A stretch of DNA of 14,114 nucleotides from RGIG4790 sp964437615 (GCA_964437615.1 CAYTHL010000029.1:1-14114), one strand, 5' to 3'. Counted from the first letter of the stretch, positions 7,119 to 14,086 are shown. The notes: a model not told the origin generated them from the letters alone. Made by a program: numbers and translations.

Positions 7119-7140
7119 AACTAATTAAGGAGGCGTATGT

Positions 7141-7224
7141 ATGACAATTGTTTGTATAAAAGCACCAAAGTTTTTAAGTCCATTTTTAAAATTGTTTGTA
7201 AAAAAGGCCAAAAATAATCAGTAG
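7141..7224 (+). CDS. spoVM: Stage V sporulation protein M (SpoVM)
   Basis: SpoVM is a tiny amphipathic helix that settles on the curved forespore outer membrane, anchors SpoIVA and so starts spore-coat assembly. The reading frame encodes 27 residues; the B. subtilis protein has 26. The residues IKxPKFL fall at positions 6-12, exactly as in B. subtilis, including Pro9, known to matter for curvature sensing. The rest, with hydrophobic FLKLFV and basic KKAK near the end, suits a shallow membrane helix. TTAAGGAGG (7125-7133) is a near-ideal ribosome binding site seven bases before this ATG; the ATG at 7137 is in another frame and too close. It lies between rpe and rpmB, its conserved location, and is followed by a terminator. 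It is easily missed because of its size. Confidence 0.92.
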   Translation: MTIVCIKAPKFLSPFLKLFVKKAKNNQ

Positions 7225-7240
7225 TTTGGCAAATCTTTTT

Positions 7241-7260
7241 GGGGCAGCCGCCCCTTTTTT
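7241..7260 (+). terminator. Intrinsic terminator after spoVM
   Basis: Stem GGGGC (7241-7245) pairs with GCCCC (7250-7254) across AGCC, followed by six Ts. It begins 17 bases after the spoVM stop codon and makes spoVM a single-gene transcription unit. Confidence 0.85.
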
Positions 7261-7285
7261 GGTGGCTAAATATTTACAAAATTAA

Positions 7286-7321
7286 AAAGCAAAAAGCCAG
7301 CCGATATTTTTTGGGCTGGCT
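7286..7321 (-). terminator. Intrinsic terminator after rpmB
   Basis: Read on the minus strand, AGCCAGCC (7321-7314) pairs with GGCTGGCT (7302-7295) across an 11-base loop and is followed by TTTTGCTTTTT. It lies 30 bases past the rpmB stop codon, facing the spoVM terminator on the other strand, so the two convergent genes are insulated from each other. Confidence 0.85.
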
Positions 7322-7351
7322 AAATTTTATAGGTAAAGTAGGGCAAGAATA

Positions 7352-7537
7352 TTATCTATCTGCCTTAGAGCCTTTCATGCACTTGGTGCATACATAAGCA
7401 TTTTTGGCTTTGCCGTCTACTTCTATCGAAACCTTTTGTACGTTAGGTTTAGATGTTCGTTTGGTTTTTATATTAGAGTGGCTAACTAGGTTGCCGCTCA
7501 TGTTGCCTTTACCGCATATACTACAAACTCTGCTCAT
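7352..7537 (-). CDS. rpmB: 50S ribosomal protein L28
   Basis: L28 is a small protein of the large ribosomal subunit. The 61-residue length is standard. The chain opens with SRVCSICGK and continues through the family's NxxSHSNIKTKRTSKPNVQ region and a late YVCTKCMK segment. Two CxxC pairs (Cys5/Cys8 and Cys50/Cys53) show that this is the zinc-ribbon form rather than the cysteine-free form found in some bacteria as a zinc-sparing paralogue. On the minus strand AGGGGG (7550-7545) sits seven bases before the ATG. The gene is inverted relative to its neighbours, just as in B. subtilis, with its own promoter and terminator. Confidence 0.97.
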   Translation of the reverse strand: MSRVCSICGKGNMSGNLVSHSNIKTKRTSKPNVQKVSIEVDGKAKNAYVCTKCMKGSKADR

Positions 7538-7580
7538 AATTCTTCCCCCTTATTTGTTTTGCTAAGATTTTACGCCTAGA

Positions 7581-7609
7581 ATAATAACATAAAAGATGCC
7601 TTTTGGCAA
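7581..7609 (-). promoter_or_regulatory. Sigma-A-type promoter for rpmB
   Basis: On the minus strand, TTGCCA (7609-7604), a 17-base spacer and TATTAT (7586-7581) form a near-consensus promoter. Transcription would begin near 7574, giving a leader of about 37 bases. It is divergent from the promoter at 7670-7698, about 60 bases away. Confidence 0.7.
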
Positions 7610-7669
7610 GCACTATTGGTAAAAATTTTGTTATTTTTTTATATTTTGCAGATTTTAGTATAAAAAAAC

Positions 7670-7698
7670 TTGCCAAAGTAATAAAAATGTAGTAATAT
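7670..7698 (+). promoter_or_regulatory. Sigma-A-type promoter for the Asp23/fakA unit
   Basis: TTGCCA (7670-7675), a 17-base spacer and TAATAT (7693-7698) form a near-consensus promoter with the same -35 hexamer as the divergent rpmB promoter. The start would be near 7705, leaving a leader of about 50 bases before the ATG at 7755. It probably serves both the Asp23 gene and fakA. Confidence 0.7.
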
Positions 7699-7754
7699 AA
7701 ATTTGTGATTAAAAAACAATTAGTTTGATAATCAAACAATTTATAGGTTAGAAA

Positions 7755-8105
7755 ATGTCTGTAAATACAATAAATTCTTATGGAAAAATTTCTGTTTCTG
7801 ATAACTCTATAGCAGATGTCGTTGCTCATACGGCCTTAGACTGCTATGGCGTTGTTGATTTGGTGTCTGGTAAATTTAAAGATGCCATTAAGGAAGTTTT
7901 TTCTAAGGGAAGCAGTTCGCGTGGGATAAAAATTTTAACCATTGGCGACCGCATTCATATAGACTTGCAAATTATACTAAAATATGGTGTTAGCATAAAC
8001 GCCGTAGCAGAGTCGGTAAGGCGCTCTGTAAAATACAATGTAGAGCAGTTTACGGGTATGATAGTAGACTCGGTAAACATCAACGTGGTTGGAGTTCGTG
8101 TATAG
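7755..8105 (+). CDS. Asp23/Gls24 family protein, YloU-like
   Basis: A 116-residue protein of the Asp23/Gls24 (DUF322) family. It opens with the typical SYGKISVSDNSIADVVAHTAL segment and carries GVVDLVSG, a central HIDLQIILKYG strand and a C-terminal VNINVVGVRV strand. There is no signal peptide or membrane segment, so it acts in the cytoplasm or at the inner face of the membrane. Staphylococcal Asp23 is an abundant envelope-stress protein, and family members often pair with fatty acid kinase genes. Here, as for B. subtilis yloU-yloV, it lies directly ahead of fakA, so a link to membrane lipid use is reasonable inference. The ribosome binding site is weak (AGG at 7745-7747). A small GCCC/GGGC hairpin (8145-8157) lies in the 73-base gap to fakA. 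Confidence 0.93.
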   Translation: MSVNTINSYGKISVSDNSIADVVAHTALDCYGVVDLVSGKFKDAIKEVFSKGSSSRGIKILTIGDRIHIDLQIILKYGVSINAVAESVRRSVKYNVEQFTGMIVDSVNINVVGVRV

Positions 8106-8178
8106 CGAGCGCTGACCTTTTATTAATTTAAAAATTAGTCAGTAGCCCGCAAAGGGCATAATTTAGGAGTTAATTACA

Positions 8179-9825
8179 ATGGCAAAATCTATAACTGGCG
8201 CTCAATTACGCAAAATGGTTATATCTGGCGCTAATTATCTAGAAGAAAACAAGGACTATGTAGATAGTCTTAATGTGTTTCCAGTTCCTGACGGAGACAC
8301 TGGTACAAACATGTGTCTAACAATGAAGTCGGCAGTGCGCGAACTTAACATGTGCACAAACAACAATATGGAAAGTATTGCAGACGCCATAAGCAAAGGC
8401 GCGCTAAAAGGCGCAAGGGGCAACTCGGGTGTTATACTTTCTCAGATACTTAAGGGGTTTTCGGCAAGCTTGGTAACTCAAAAAAGTGTAGATACCAAAG
8501 CTTTTGCAAAAGCACTTAAAGACGGCGCAGACATGGCATACAGAGCTGTAACCATTCCTAAAGAAGGCACTATTTTAACAGTAATTAGAGTTATGGGTGA
8601 GGAGTCTGTTAAAATTTCCAAAAAAGAATCCGAAATGGAAGAATTTTTAAAGCAAGTGCTAGAAGTTGGCGAAGAAACTTTAAAAATGACGCCAGAATTG
8701 TTGCCAGTGCTTAAAAAAGCTGGGGTTGTTGACGCCGGCGGTAGAGGTTTGCTTGTTATACTAAACGGATTTTTAAAGGTAATAATGGGTGACGAAAGCC
8801 AAGTTATTATGGAAACTCAAACAGACAAGATATCTAGCACCTACGACGTGTTTGAAAGTAATCCGCAAGTAAACTATAACGACCTTGCAGACATAGAATT
8901 TGCTTACTGCACCGAGTTTTTTGTAATAAACATAAACAAAAAGACCACCGAGGCGGACATAGACAAGTTGCGTGAAAAGCTTATGAGCATAGGCGATTGC
9001 GTTATTTGCATAGGCGACCTTAACCTTATTAAGGTGCATGTTCACACCAACGACCCCGGCATTGCGCTATCTAATGCACTAAAACTTGGCGAAATTAATG
9101 GCGTAAAGATAGAAAACATGCTAGAACAAAACCGCGCACTTAAAATTCAGAGCCAGCCAGAACAGCTTAAAAATATTGGTGTTGTTTCCATTTGTGCCGG
9201 CGAGGGCTTGGCGCAGCTGTTTACCGATTGCAACGTAGATTACGTTATAGAAGGCGGGCAAACTATGAATCCTAGCGCCGAAGATATTGCCAAGGCCGCA
9301 GATAATGTCCTTGCCGAAAATGTCTTTGTGCTACCAAACAACAAAAATATTGTAATGGCGGCTCAACTAGCCAACGATTTGTCTAGACGCAACATAATTG
9401 TTATACCTACAACCAGCGTTCCGCAGGGTATAACGGCTGCAATTAGCATCGACCCAGAGTCCAGCGTAGAAGAAAACAAGCAAAATGTAACCGCCATGAT
9501 AGAAGAAGTTTCTAGCGGCTCGGTAACTTATGCAGTCCGCAGCACCAGTATAGACGGTTTTAAGCTAAAAGAGGGCGATATTATTGGGCTTAACGAGAAA
9601 AATATTGTTGCCAAGGGTGGCGATGTAAACATGGTTGCAACCGACACAGTAGAAAAATTAATGAAAGATGATGCGTCTACAATAACGCTATTCTACGGTC
9701 AAGATGTTCAAGTTGCCGAGGCAGAAGCTCTTACCGAAAGTTTAACGGCCAAGTATCCAGAGCTAGAAGTTAATTGCCATTATGGTGGGCAGCCGTTGTA
9801 TTATTATCTTATATCCATAGAGTAA
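8179..9825 (+). CDS. fakA: DAK2 domain fatty acid kinase catalytic subunit, FakA/YloV
   Basis: FakA phosphorylates fatty acids held by FakB-type carrier proteins, feeding exogenous or recycled acyl chains into phospholipid synthesis. At 548 residues it matches YloV (about 550). The N-terminal DhaL-like kinase domain (about 1-200) carries the nucleotide/metal motif PDGDTGTN (Asp38, Asp40) and the glycine-rich ARGNSGVILSQ (79-89). A middle domain with YCTEFFV and VHVHTNDPG follows, then a DegV-like C-terminal domain from about residue 330 ending in a GGQPLYYYLISIE tail. AGGAG (8165-8169) is nine bases before the ATG. It shares a transcription unit with the Asp23-type gene. No FakB gene is in the window. 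The family is secure; the fatty acid kinase role is by homology. Confidence 0.93.
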   Translation: MAKSITGAQLRKMVISGANYLEENKDYVDSLNVFPVPDGDTGTNMCLTMKSAVRELNMCTNNNMESIADAISKGALKGARGNSGVILSQILKGFSASLVTQKSVDTKAFAKALKDGADMAYRAVTIPKEGTILTVIRVMGEESVKISKKESEMEEFLKQVLEVGEETLKMTPELLPVLKKAGVVDAGGRGLLVILNGFLKVIMGDESQVIMETQTDKISSTYDVFESNPQVNYNDLADIEFAYCTEFFVININKKTTEADIDKLREKLMSIGDCVICIGDLNLIKVHVHTNDPGIALSNALKLGEINGVKIENMLEQNRALKIQSQPEQLKNIGVVSICAGEGLAQLFTDCNVDYVIEGGQTMNPSAEDIAKAADNVLAENVFVLPNNKNIVMAAQLANDLSRRNIIVIPTTSVPQGITAAISIDPESSVEENKQNVTAMIEEVSSGSVTYAVRSTSIDGFKLKEGDIIGLNEKNIVAKGGDVNMVATDTVEKLMKDDASTITLFYGQDVQVAEAEALTESLTAKYPELEVNCHYGGQPLYYYLISIE

Positions 9826-9826
9826 T

Positions 9827-9956
9827 TAAATTTTGCGGTCTTTTGGCGCTATGCTGCGTCAATTAGCCGTCCCCCCTTGTTCATTTACGCAAGTAAAATC
9901 ACGGCGGGTGGCTTACCTAATTTTCTTGCCTAGCATCCAAAACTCCGCAAAATTTA
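9827..9956. repeat. 130-bp inverted-repeat hairpin element after fakA
   Basis: It begins two bases after the fakA stop codon. The ends are a perfect 12-bp inverted repeat, TAAATTTTGCGG (9827-9838) against its complement at 9945-9956. They continue inward with TTTTGG/CCAAAA (9841-9846, 9937-9942) and GCTA/TAGC (9848-9851, 9931-9934). A GC-rich inner helix pairs GCCGTCCCCCC (9866-9876) with GGCGGGTGGC (9903-9912), and the tip is TTTAC-GCAA-GTAAA (9884-9897), a GNRA-type tetraloop if transcribed. The TTTTGCG...TTTTGG end design and the CTGCGTC string resemble the larger elements after priA and def, but the interior differs. It could be a related small MITE-like element or an RNA hairpin. Confidence 0.7.
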
Positions 9957-10125
9957 GAAAAAATATACATATTTTTTAGTTAGGTTACTAAATATTAAGT
10001 TCTCATAGTTTTGCAAGCTTATGAATTTAAGCAATTTTGTTAAAATTGTTTTGCTATATTGCAGAGCAATTTTTTATTTGTGGCGAATTTTGTTTTATAT
10101 ATTTTAAAAAAGTTTTGGCAAAATC

Positions 10126-10154
10126 TTGCACTTTTAGCCAATTTGTCTTATAAT
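10126..10154 (+). promoter_or_regulatory. Sigma-A-type promoter for the small gene/LRR-transglutaminase unit
   Basis: TTGCAC (10126-10131), a 17-base spacer and a perfect TATAAT (10149-10154). The start would be near 10160-10162, right at the ribosome binding site AAGGAG (10161-10166), so the mRNA leader would be only about 12 bases. Confidence 0.6.
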
Positions 10155-10172
10155 TTTTATAAGGAGAAAATT

Positions 10173-10334
10173 ATGGCACAAGTAGACCAACTAAAACTTG
10201 CTAAAAACGATGATTCTTTAAATCAAACATCTTTTTGCCCGCCAAAGACGGACATAAAAAATGAAGAATTGTCTAAAAAACAGTTAGAAGACTTTTTAAA
10301 ACAAGCCCCCAAGGAGGCCAAAAATGTTAACTAA
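10173..10334 (+). CDS. Small charged protein of unknown function, partner of the LRR-transglutaminase gene
   Basis: I do not recognise this 53-residue protein. It is hydrophilic, with a single cysteine (Cys22) in a short TSFCPPKTD stretch and a C-terminal half rich in Lys and Glu (EELSKKQLEDFLKQAPKEAK) likely to form an amphipathic helix. There is no signal peptide or membrane segment. AAGGAG (10161-10166) six bases ahead of ATG 10173 fixes the start; longer in-frame extensions would run through the promoter. Its last 11 bases overlap the start of the next gene, whose ribosome binding site lies inside this one. That arrangement points to translational coupling and a shared job, for example a binding partner or regulator, but the sequence itself does not show which. 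Confidence 0.65.
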   Translation: MAQVDQLKLAKNDDSLNQTSFCPPKTDIKNEELSKKQLEDFLKQAPKEAKNVN

Positions 10335-11721
10335 AGCCGAAAATCCAGCCCTGTTTACCTATGTTGCAGTGGCTGCCTCTATGGTAGATAAAACTATAAA
10401 TCCTATTCTTTGTACAACATTGTCAGATGAGCAACTTGCTAAAGTTACAAGTTTAGAAATTTCGGCAACTTCTTTGGATAATATTGCCTCTTTAAAAGGC
10501 ATAGAAAAGTTGCCAAATTTAACAACTTTTTCATTAAATGGAAATGATCCTCTTAAATATCAACTAAAGTATTTTTCGGCTCTAGAAAGGGCTAGGTTTG
10601 CACCAGATTATGATTTAGAGAAAGATTTGAAATTTTTTAGAGCCGAGACTAACGCTTGCCAAATAAACAACGAAGACTTAAAGTATTTGTATCAGTGTAA
10701 AAAATTGGCGTCGCTTAATTTAGATATGCAAAGAAATATAACAGATATAGACTTGTCTAATTTTAAGGGTTTGCGGAAATTATCTATGCAAAATGCAACG
10801 GGTTTAAAGAGTGTTAAGGGTTTGGACCAACTTGATGCCATTAAAGGGAAAAATCAAGACGGTAAGGTAGACTATTACGATACCCGCTATGATTTTAGCG
10901 GCTGTACTTCGCTAAAAGAGATTGAAAATTTTACATCTGTTATAGATTCCGTTTGTGCCAATTCATCGGGGGACGTTGAGTCTCACTTGTTTTTACCAAC
11001 TGTTACATATGCTTCGCTTTATACTGGCGCCAAGGCAAAAAATACCCAATTTGAGGGTCTACTAAAAGATGAAAAATTTACAGATTTTATTAGGTGGACA
11101 GATGTAGATCAGGGTGGCGTAAGATTTGAACACAATTCTGGTCAAATGAGTATGGCTACGCATAGAGTAGAGGATATTATTAGAACGGTAAACCAAGACG
11201 ACCCCAAAAATGACATAGGTAGGCTAAGTGGTTGGTATAGATGGATTGCAGACAATGTTACCTACGATAATGATGGGCTAGATTATTCTAATAGTAGCGG
11301 CCTATCGGCAAAAAGATATAAAAATGTATTACGCTCTTCGTTTGAAACTTTATGGCGAAAGAAAGGCGTATGTACCGGAATAAGAAATTTATTCAATTTT
11401 GGTGCCACCTTAATGGGATATACCGCTCTGCCTGTAAATTGCCGCGCAGAAAATTCTGCAGATGTAAAGCATAGTGGTATGGTGGTTAACGACCATGCAC
11501 TGTCACTTATGTTTGTAAACGATAAACCATATTTTTTGGACCCTACATGGGATTTAGGGCAGCAGAAATCAAATTATTTTTTGCTAACCAAAGAAGAAAT
11601 AGAAAATAAACGTCATCAGTTTGGTTTTGACCAAGAACATTTAGGGGGTAAAAGCCAGACAATACAAGGAGCCATAGAGCCATACCTAAAAACTCGCAGT
11701 CAGCAAACTATGGGCAGATAA
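10324..11721 (+). CDS. Leucine-rich-repeat protein with C-terminal transglutaminase-like domain
   Basis: A 465-residue protein. Residues about 33-75 and 115-175 contain leucine-rich-repeat-like segments (LEISATSLDNIASLKGIEKL, LTTFSLNGN, LASLNL, GLRKLSM). Residues about 300-415 look like a transglutaminase/protease-like fold with a putative triad: Cys350 in KKGVCTGIRNLF, His391 in NDHALSLMF and Asp406 in YFLDPTWD. No signal peptide, membrane anchor or sorting signal is visible, so it is probably cytoplasmic. AAGGAGG (10311-10317) lies six bases before ATG 10324. It is the second gene of an overlapping pair. Its codons look more AT-rich than those of priA or recG, which could mean acquisition. 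The activity (cross-linking, peptidase or none) and target are unknown. A strong palindromic terminator follows. Confidence 0.85.
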   Translation: MLTKAENPALFTYVAVAASMVDKTINPILCTTLSDEQLAKVTSLEISATSLDNIASLKGIEKLPNLTTFSLNGNDPLKYQLKYFSALERARFAPDYDLEKDLKFFRAETNACQINNEDLKYLYQCKKLASLNLDMQRNITDIDLSNFKGLRKLSMQNATGLKSVKGLDQLDAIKGKNQDGKVDYYDTRYDFSGCTSLKEIENFTSVIDSVCANSSGDVESHLFLPTVTYASLYTGAKAKNTQFEGLLKDEKFTDFIRWTDVDQGGVRFEHNSGQMSMATHRVEDIIRTVNQDDPKNDIGRLSGWYRWIADNVTYDNDGLDYSNSSGLSAKRYKNVLRSSFETLWRKKGVCTGIRNLFNFGATLMGYTALPVNCRAENSADVKHSGMVVNDHALSLMFVNDKPYFLDPTWDLGQQKSNYFLLTKEEIENKRHQFGFDQEHLGGKSQTIQGAIEPYLKTRSQQTMGR

Positions 11722-11733
11722 ATAGGTTAAAAG

Positions 11734-11780
11734 TAGAAAAAACAAGGTATTATGTCTGACATAATACCTTGTTTTTTCTA
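11734..11780 (+). terminator. 47-bp perfect palindrome, terminator-like, before recG
   Basis: Two 23-base arms (11734-11756 and 11758-11780) are perfectly complementary around a single T at 11757. The core is GTATTATGTC-T-GACATAATAC, with A-runs on the left and a T6 run (11772-11777) on the right, so a transcript from either side would form a hairpin followed by Us. It lies 12 bases after the transglutaminase-like gene and can act as a bidirectional terminator. The same core recurs after recG without a T-run, so it may also be a repeat family or a protein-binding site. Confidence 0.7.
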
Positions 11781-11890
11781 GGGTTGCGGCTGGTTAATGA
11801 AAAATGTAGAGATAAAAATCTAACTTAGGCGCAAAGTTGTCAATAGGCGGTGGGCAAATTGCTTGCCAAGAAGGGTGGAAATTTGCTAAA

Positions 11891-13888
11891 ATGAATGCAA
11901 TGGAATTAAGCGAGTTAAAGGGCGTCGGCAAGGTGCGTCTGGCTAAACTAAATGCGGCAGGTATTTTTAGCGTGGCCGATTTGGTAAACTATCTGCCAAT
12001 CAAGTACTACAACTTTGAAAATGTGGGTTATTTTGCCGAAGACGGTTTGCCAAAAGTGCTGCTTGCCATGTGCGCGGGCGAGCCAAAAGTGGTAAGGGCA
12101 CGGGGGCTAAACTACTGCACGGTAAAAATGCAAGACGATGGCGGCAACTACTTTAATGCTGTGTGGTATAATCAGCCGTACATGGCGCAAAATATTTGCC
12201 TTGGCAAAAAGTACTTTTTGTACGGCAAAAACAGCGAAAAAAAGAAAAAGACATTTATAGTTAGTCTGTGCAAAAGCCAAGACAAACTTTCAAGCCCGTA
12301 TTTGGCGGTGTACAAAAAGATAGACGGGTTTGGCGGCCAGCCGCTTGCAAATCTAATTTCTGAGGCCTTGGCGGAATATACTCCTAGCAGTTTAATTGGG
12401 CAAGATTTGGAGCAAAAATACAACCTTATTGGGCTGAAACAAGCATATTTTAGCGTGCATCAGCCAGCTAGCGAGAAAGATTATTTATGTGGCAAAGAAC
12501 GCATAGATGTGGAGCGGCTGTTGCCGCTTGCTGCAAAAAATAAGTATAAGCAAGTTTTTAAAAGCGGCAACAGAAATTATGTTTATCCAGATATTGCCGA
12601 GCTTAGAGCCGAGTTTGAAAAGCTTCCTGCATTTAAGCTTACAGCCGACCAGTCCCGAGTTTTGGACGAAATTTGCCAAGATTTAGAGTTGGATAAGTCG
12701 ATGAACAGACTGCTTCAAGGCGAAGTGGGCAGCGGCAAGACAATAGTTGCTTTCTTTTGCGCCTATGTGGCTGCAAAGTGCGGATATCAGGCGGCAATTG
12801 TTGCACCAACCGAAATTCTTGCAAGTCAGCATTTTGCCGCTATTGGCAAGCTTTTGCAAGGCTGCGGCATTAATATTTTGCACTTAACAGGCAGCCTATC
12901 TGCAGCGCAAAAGCGAGAGTGCTTGCGTCAAATTAAGCTAGGTATTGCTCAAATTGTGGTAGGCACGCACGCCGTTTTAAGCAGCAGCGTTTGCTTTAAA
13001 AATCTTGCCATGGCCATAATTGACGAGCAGCATAGGTTTGGCGTGTCGCAGCGTGCAAAACTAAGCCAAAAGGGCAATTTTTGCGATGTTTTGGTTTTAA
13101 GCGCAACACCAATTCCACGAAGTATGGCACTTGCAATATACGGCGAATTGTCGCTTTCGGTAATTACAAATTGTCCTTTTGCCAAAAAAATTACTACAAA
13201 TTTAATTACGCCCGCAAAACAGCCAGACATGTGGCAGTACATTTTGCAAAAAACAAAAAATGGCGCTAGGGTATTTGTGGTTTGTGGCCAAATTGGGGAA
13301 GAAGATGCCGACGACGCCAGTGCAAAAGCAACATTTGCAATGCTAAAAAACATTTTTGGTGCGGCGAGCGTTGGGCTGCTGCACGGAAAACTTAGCAAGG
13401 ACACAGCGTCAAAAATTATGCAAGATTTTGCGGCTGGCAAGTTTAGCGTGCTTGTTGCAACAACCATTGTTGAAGTTGGCGTGGATATACCCGAAGCCGA
13501 AATTATGGTTATTGCCAGCCCCGAAAAGTTTGGGCTTGCCACCTTGCATCAGCTTAGAGGCCGGGTTGGCAGGGCGGGAACGCAAAGTTACTGCTTTTGT
13601 CTAGTGGGCGACATTAGCCCAAAAACTGCCGAAAGACTAAAATTTTTTAGAGACCATAGTAGCGGTTTTGACATTGCCGAGTATGATTACGCCAGTCGTG
13701 GTGCTGGCGACATGTGGGGGACAAGTCAGCACGGCATAAGCGTTAGCAGCACTGTAAATATGCGATATTATGCCTTGGCACAGCAGATTGTAGAAGATAA
13801 AACTTTGTCTAAGACTGCACTTGAAACTATGCTTTTACGTGCAGACGCTGCCTTTTCTAAAATTTGCAGCGACATTGCCTTAAACTAA
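11891..13888 (+). CDS. recG: ATP-dependent DNA helicase RecG
   Basis: RecG is a superfamily 2 translocase that remodels stalled replication forks and branches Holliday junctions. From ATG 11891 it has 665 residues, slightly under the common 680-690. The start opens with a helix-hairpin-helix (ELKGVGKVRLAKL), followed by the wedge OB-fold domain to about residue 160. Walker A GEVGSGKT is at 277-284 and DEQH at 378-381. VATTIVEVGVDIPEA and LHQLRGRVGRAG are motifs V and VI. The start is uncertain: an in-frame TTG at 11837 would add 18 residues, and ATG 11900 would drop three. The only purine-rich stretch (AAGAAGGGTGG, 11868-11878) is rather far from ATG 11891. In B. subtilis recG follows the sdaA genes; here it follows the LRR-transglutaminase pair. 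Confidence 0.95.
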   Translation: MNAMELSELKGVGKVRLAKLNAAGIFSVADLVNYLPIKYYNFENVGYFAEDGLPKVLLAMCAGEPKVVRARGLNYCTVKMQDDGGNYFNAVWYNQPYMAQNICLGKKYFLYGKNSEKKKKTFIVSLCKSQDKLSSPYLAVYKKIDGFGGQPLANLISEALAEYTPSSLIGQDLEQKYNLIGLKQAYFSVHQPASEKDYLCGKERIDVERLLPLAAKNKYKQVFKSGNRNYVYPDIAELRAEFEKLPAFKLTADQSRVLDEICQDLELDKSMNRLLQGEVGSGKTIVAFFCAYVAAKCGYQAAIVAPTEILASQHFAAIGKLLQGCGINILHLTGSLSAAQKRECLRQIKLGIAQIVVGTHAVLSSSVCFKNLAMAIIDEQHRFGVSQRAKLSQKGNFCDVLVLSATPIPRSMALAIYGELSLSVITNCPFAKKITTNLITPAKQPDMWQYILQKTKNGARVFVVCGQIGEEDADDASAKATFAMLKNIFGAASVGLLHGKLSKDTASKIMQDFAAGKFSVLVATTIVEVGVDIPEAEIMVIASPEKFGLATLHQLRGRVGRAGTQSYCFCLVGDISPKTAERLKFFRDHSSGFDIAEYDYASRGAGDMWGTSQHGISVSSTVNMRYYALAQQIVEDKTLSKTALETMLLRADAAFSKICSDIALN

Positions 13889-13930
13889 TTTTGCCGCGCT
13901 TTAATAAATTTTTAGCAAAATATAAAAATG

Positions 13931-13955
13931 GGATATTATGTCTGACATAATACCT
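13931..13955. repeat. Second copy of the ATTATGTC palindrome, after recG
   Basis: TATTATGTC (13934-13942) and GACATAATA (13944-13952) are perfect arms around T13943. The flanks GGA and CCT nearly continue the arms of the copy at 11734-11780 (one mismatch, one GU). There is no T-run after it, so it is a poor intrinsic terminator. The pair of copies brackets recG. Confidence 0.75.
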
Positions 13956-14036
13956 AGATATAGAGTGTAATTTGTTGTAAAGACCTAAAAAATATAAAAT
14001 TTTATTAAAAATTTTTTAAAAAATATCTAAAAACTG

Positions 14037-14065
14037 TTGCAAAAGTTTTAATTATTTGATATATT
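14037..14065 (+). promoter_or_regulatory. Promoter of the tRNA gene
   Basis: TTGCAA (14037-14042), a 17-base spacer and TATATT (14060-14065), ending 21 bases before the mature tRNA 5' end. The 50 bases upstream are almost pure A/T with A- and T-runs, as expected of an UP element driving strong stable-RNA transcription. Confidence 0.65.
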
Positions 14066-14086
14066 AGTCGCTGTCAGTAACAAAAC

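Larger units (their letters stand above)
9826..10172. other. fakA to small-gene intergenic region
   Basis: It contains the 130-bp hairpin element (9827-9956) and a perfect AT-only inverted repeat AAAAAATAT/ATATTTTTT (9958-9977). An AT hairpin CAATTTT/AAAATTG (10032-10048) is followed by four Ts. A sigma-A-type promoter (10126-10154) is directly ahead of the small gene. A reading frame can be extended upstream to 10059 through the promoter, but that part is not credible coding sequence. Confidence 0.6.

Noticed and set aside
10059..10172. Upstream extension of the small gene from 10059
   Set aside because: The extension passes through the promoter and ribosome binding site, and its translation is low-complexity Phe/Leu-rich; ATG 10173 is well placed.
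12949..13542. 197-codon open frame on the minus strand within recG
   Set aside because: It is antisense to the conserved helicase motifs of recG, with no ribosome binding site and a composition that mirrors recG codons.
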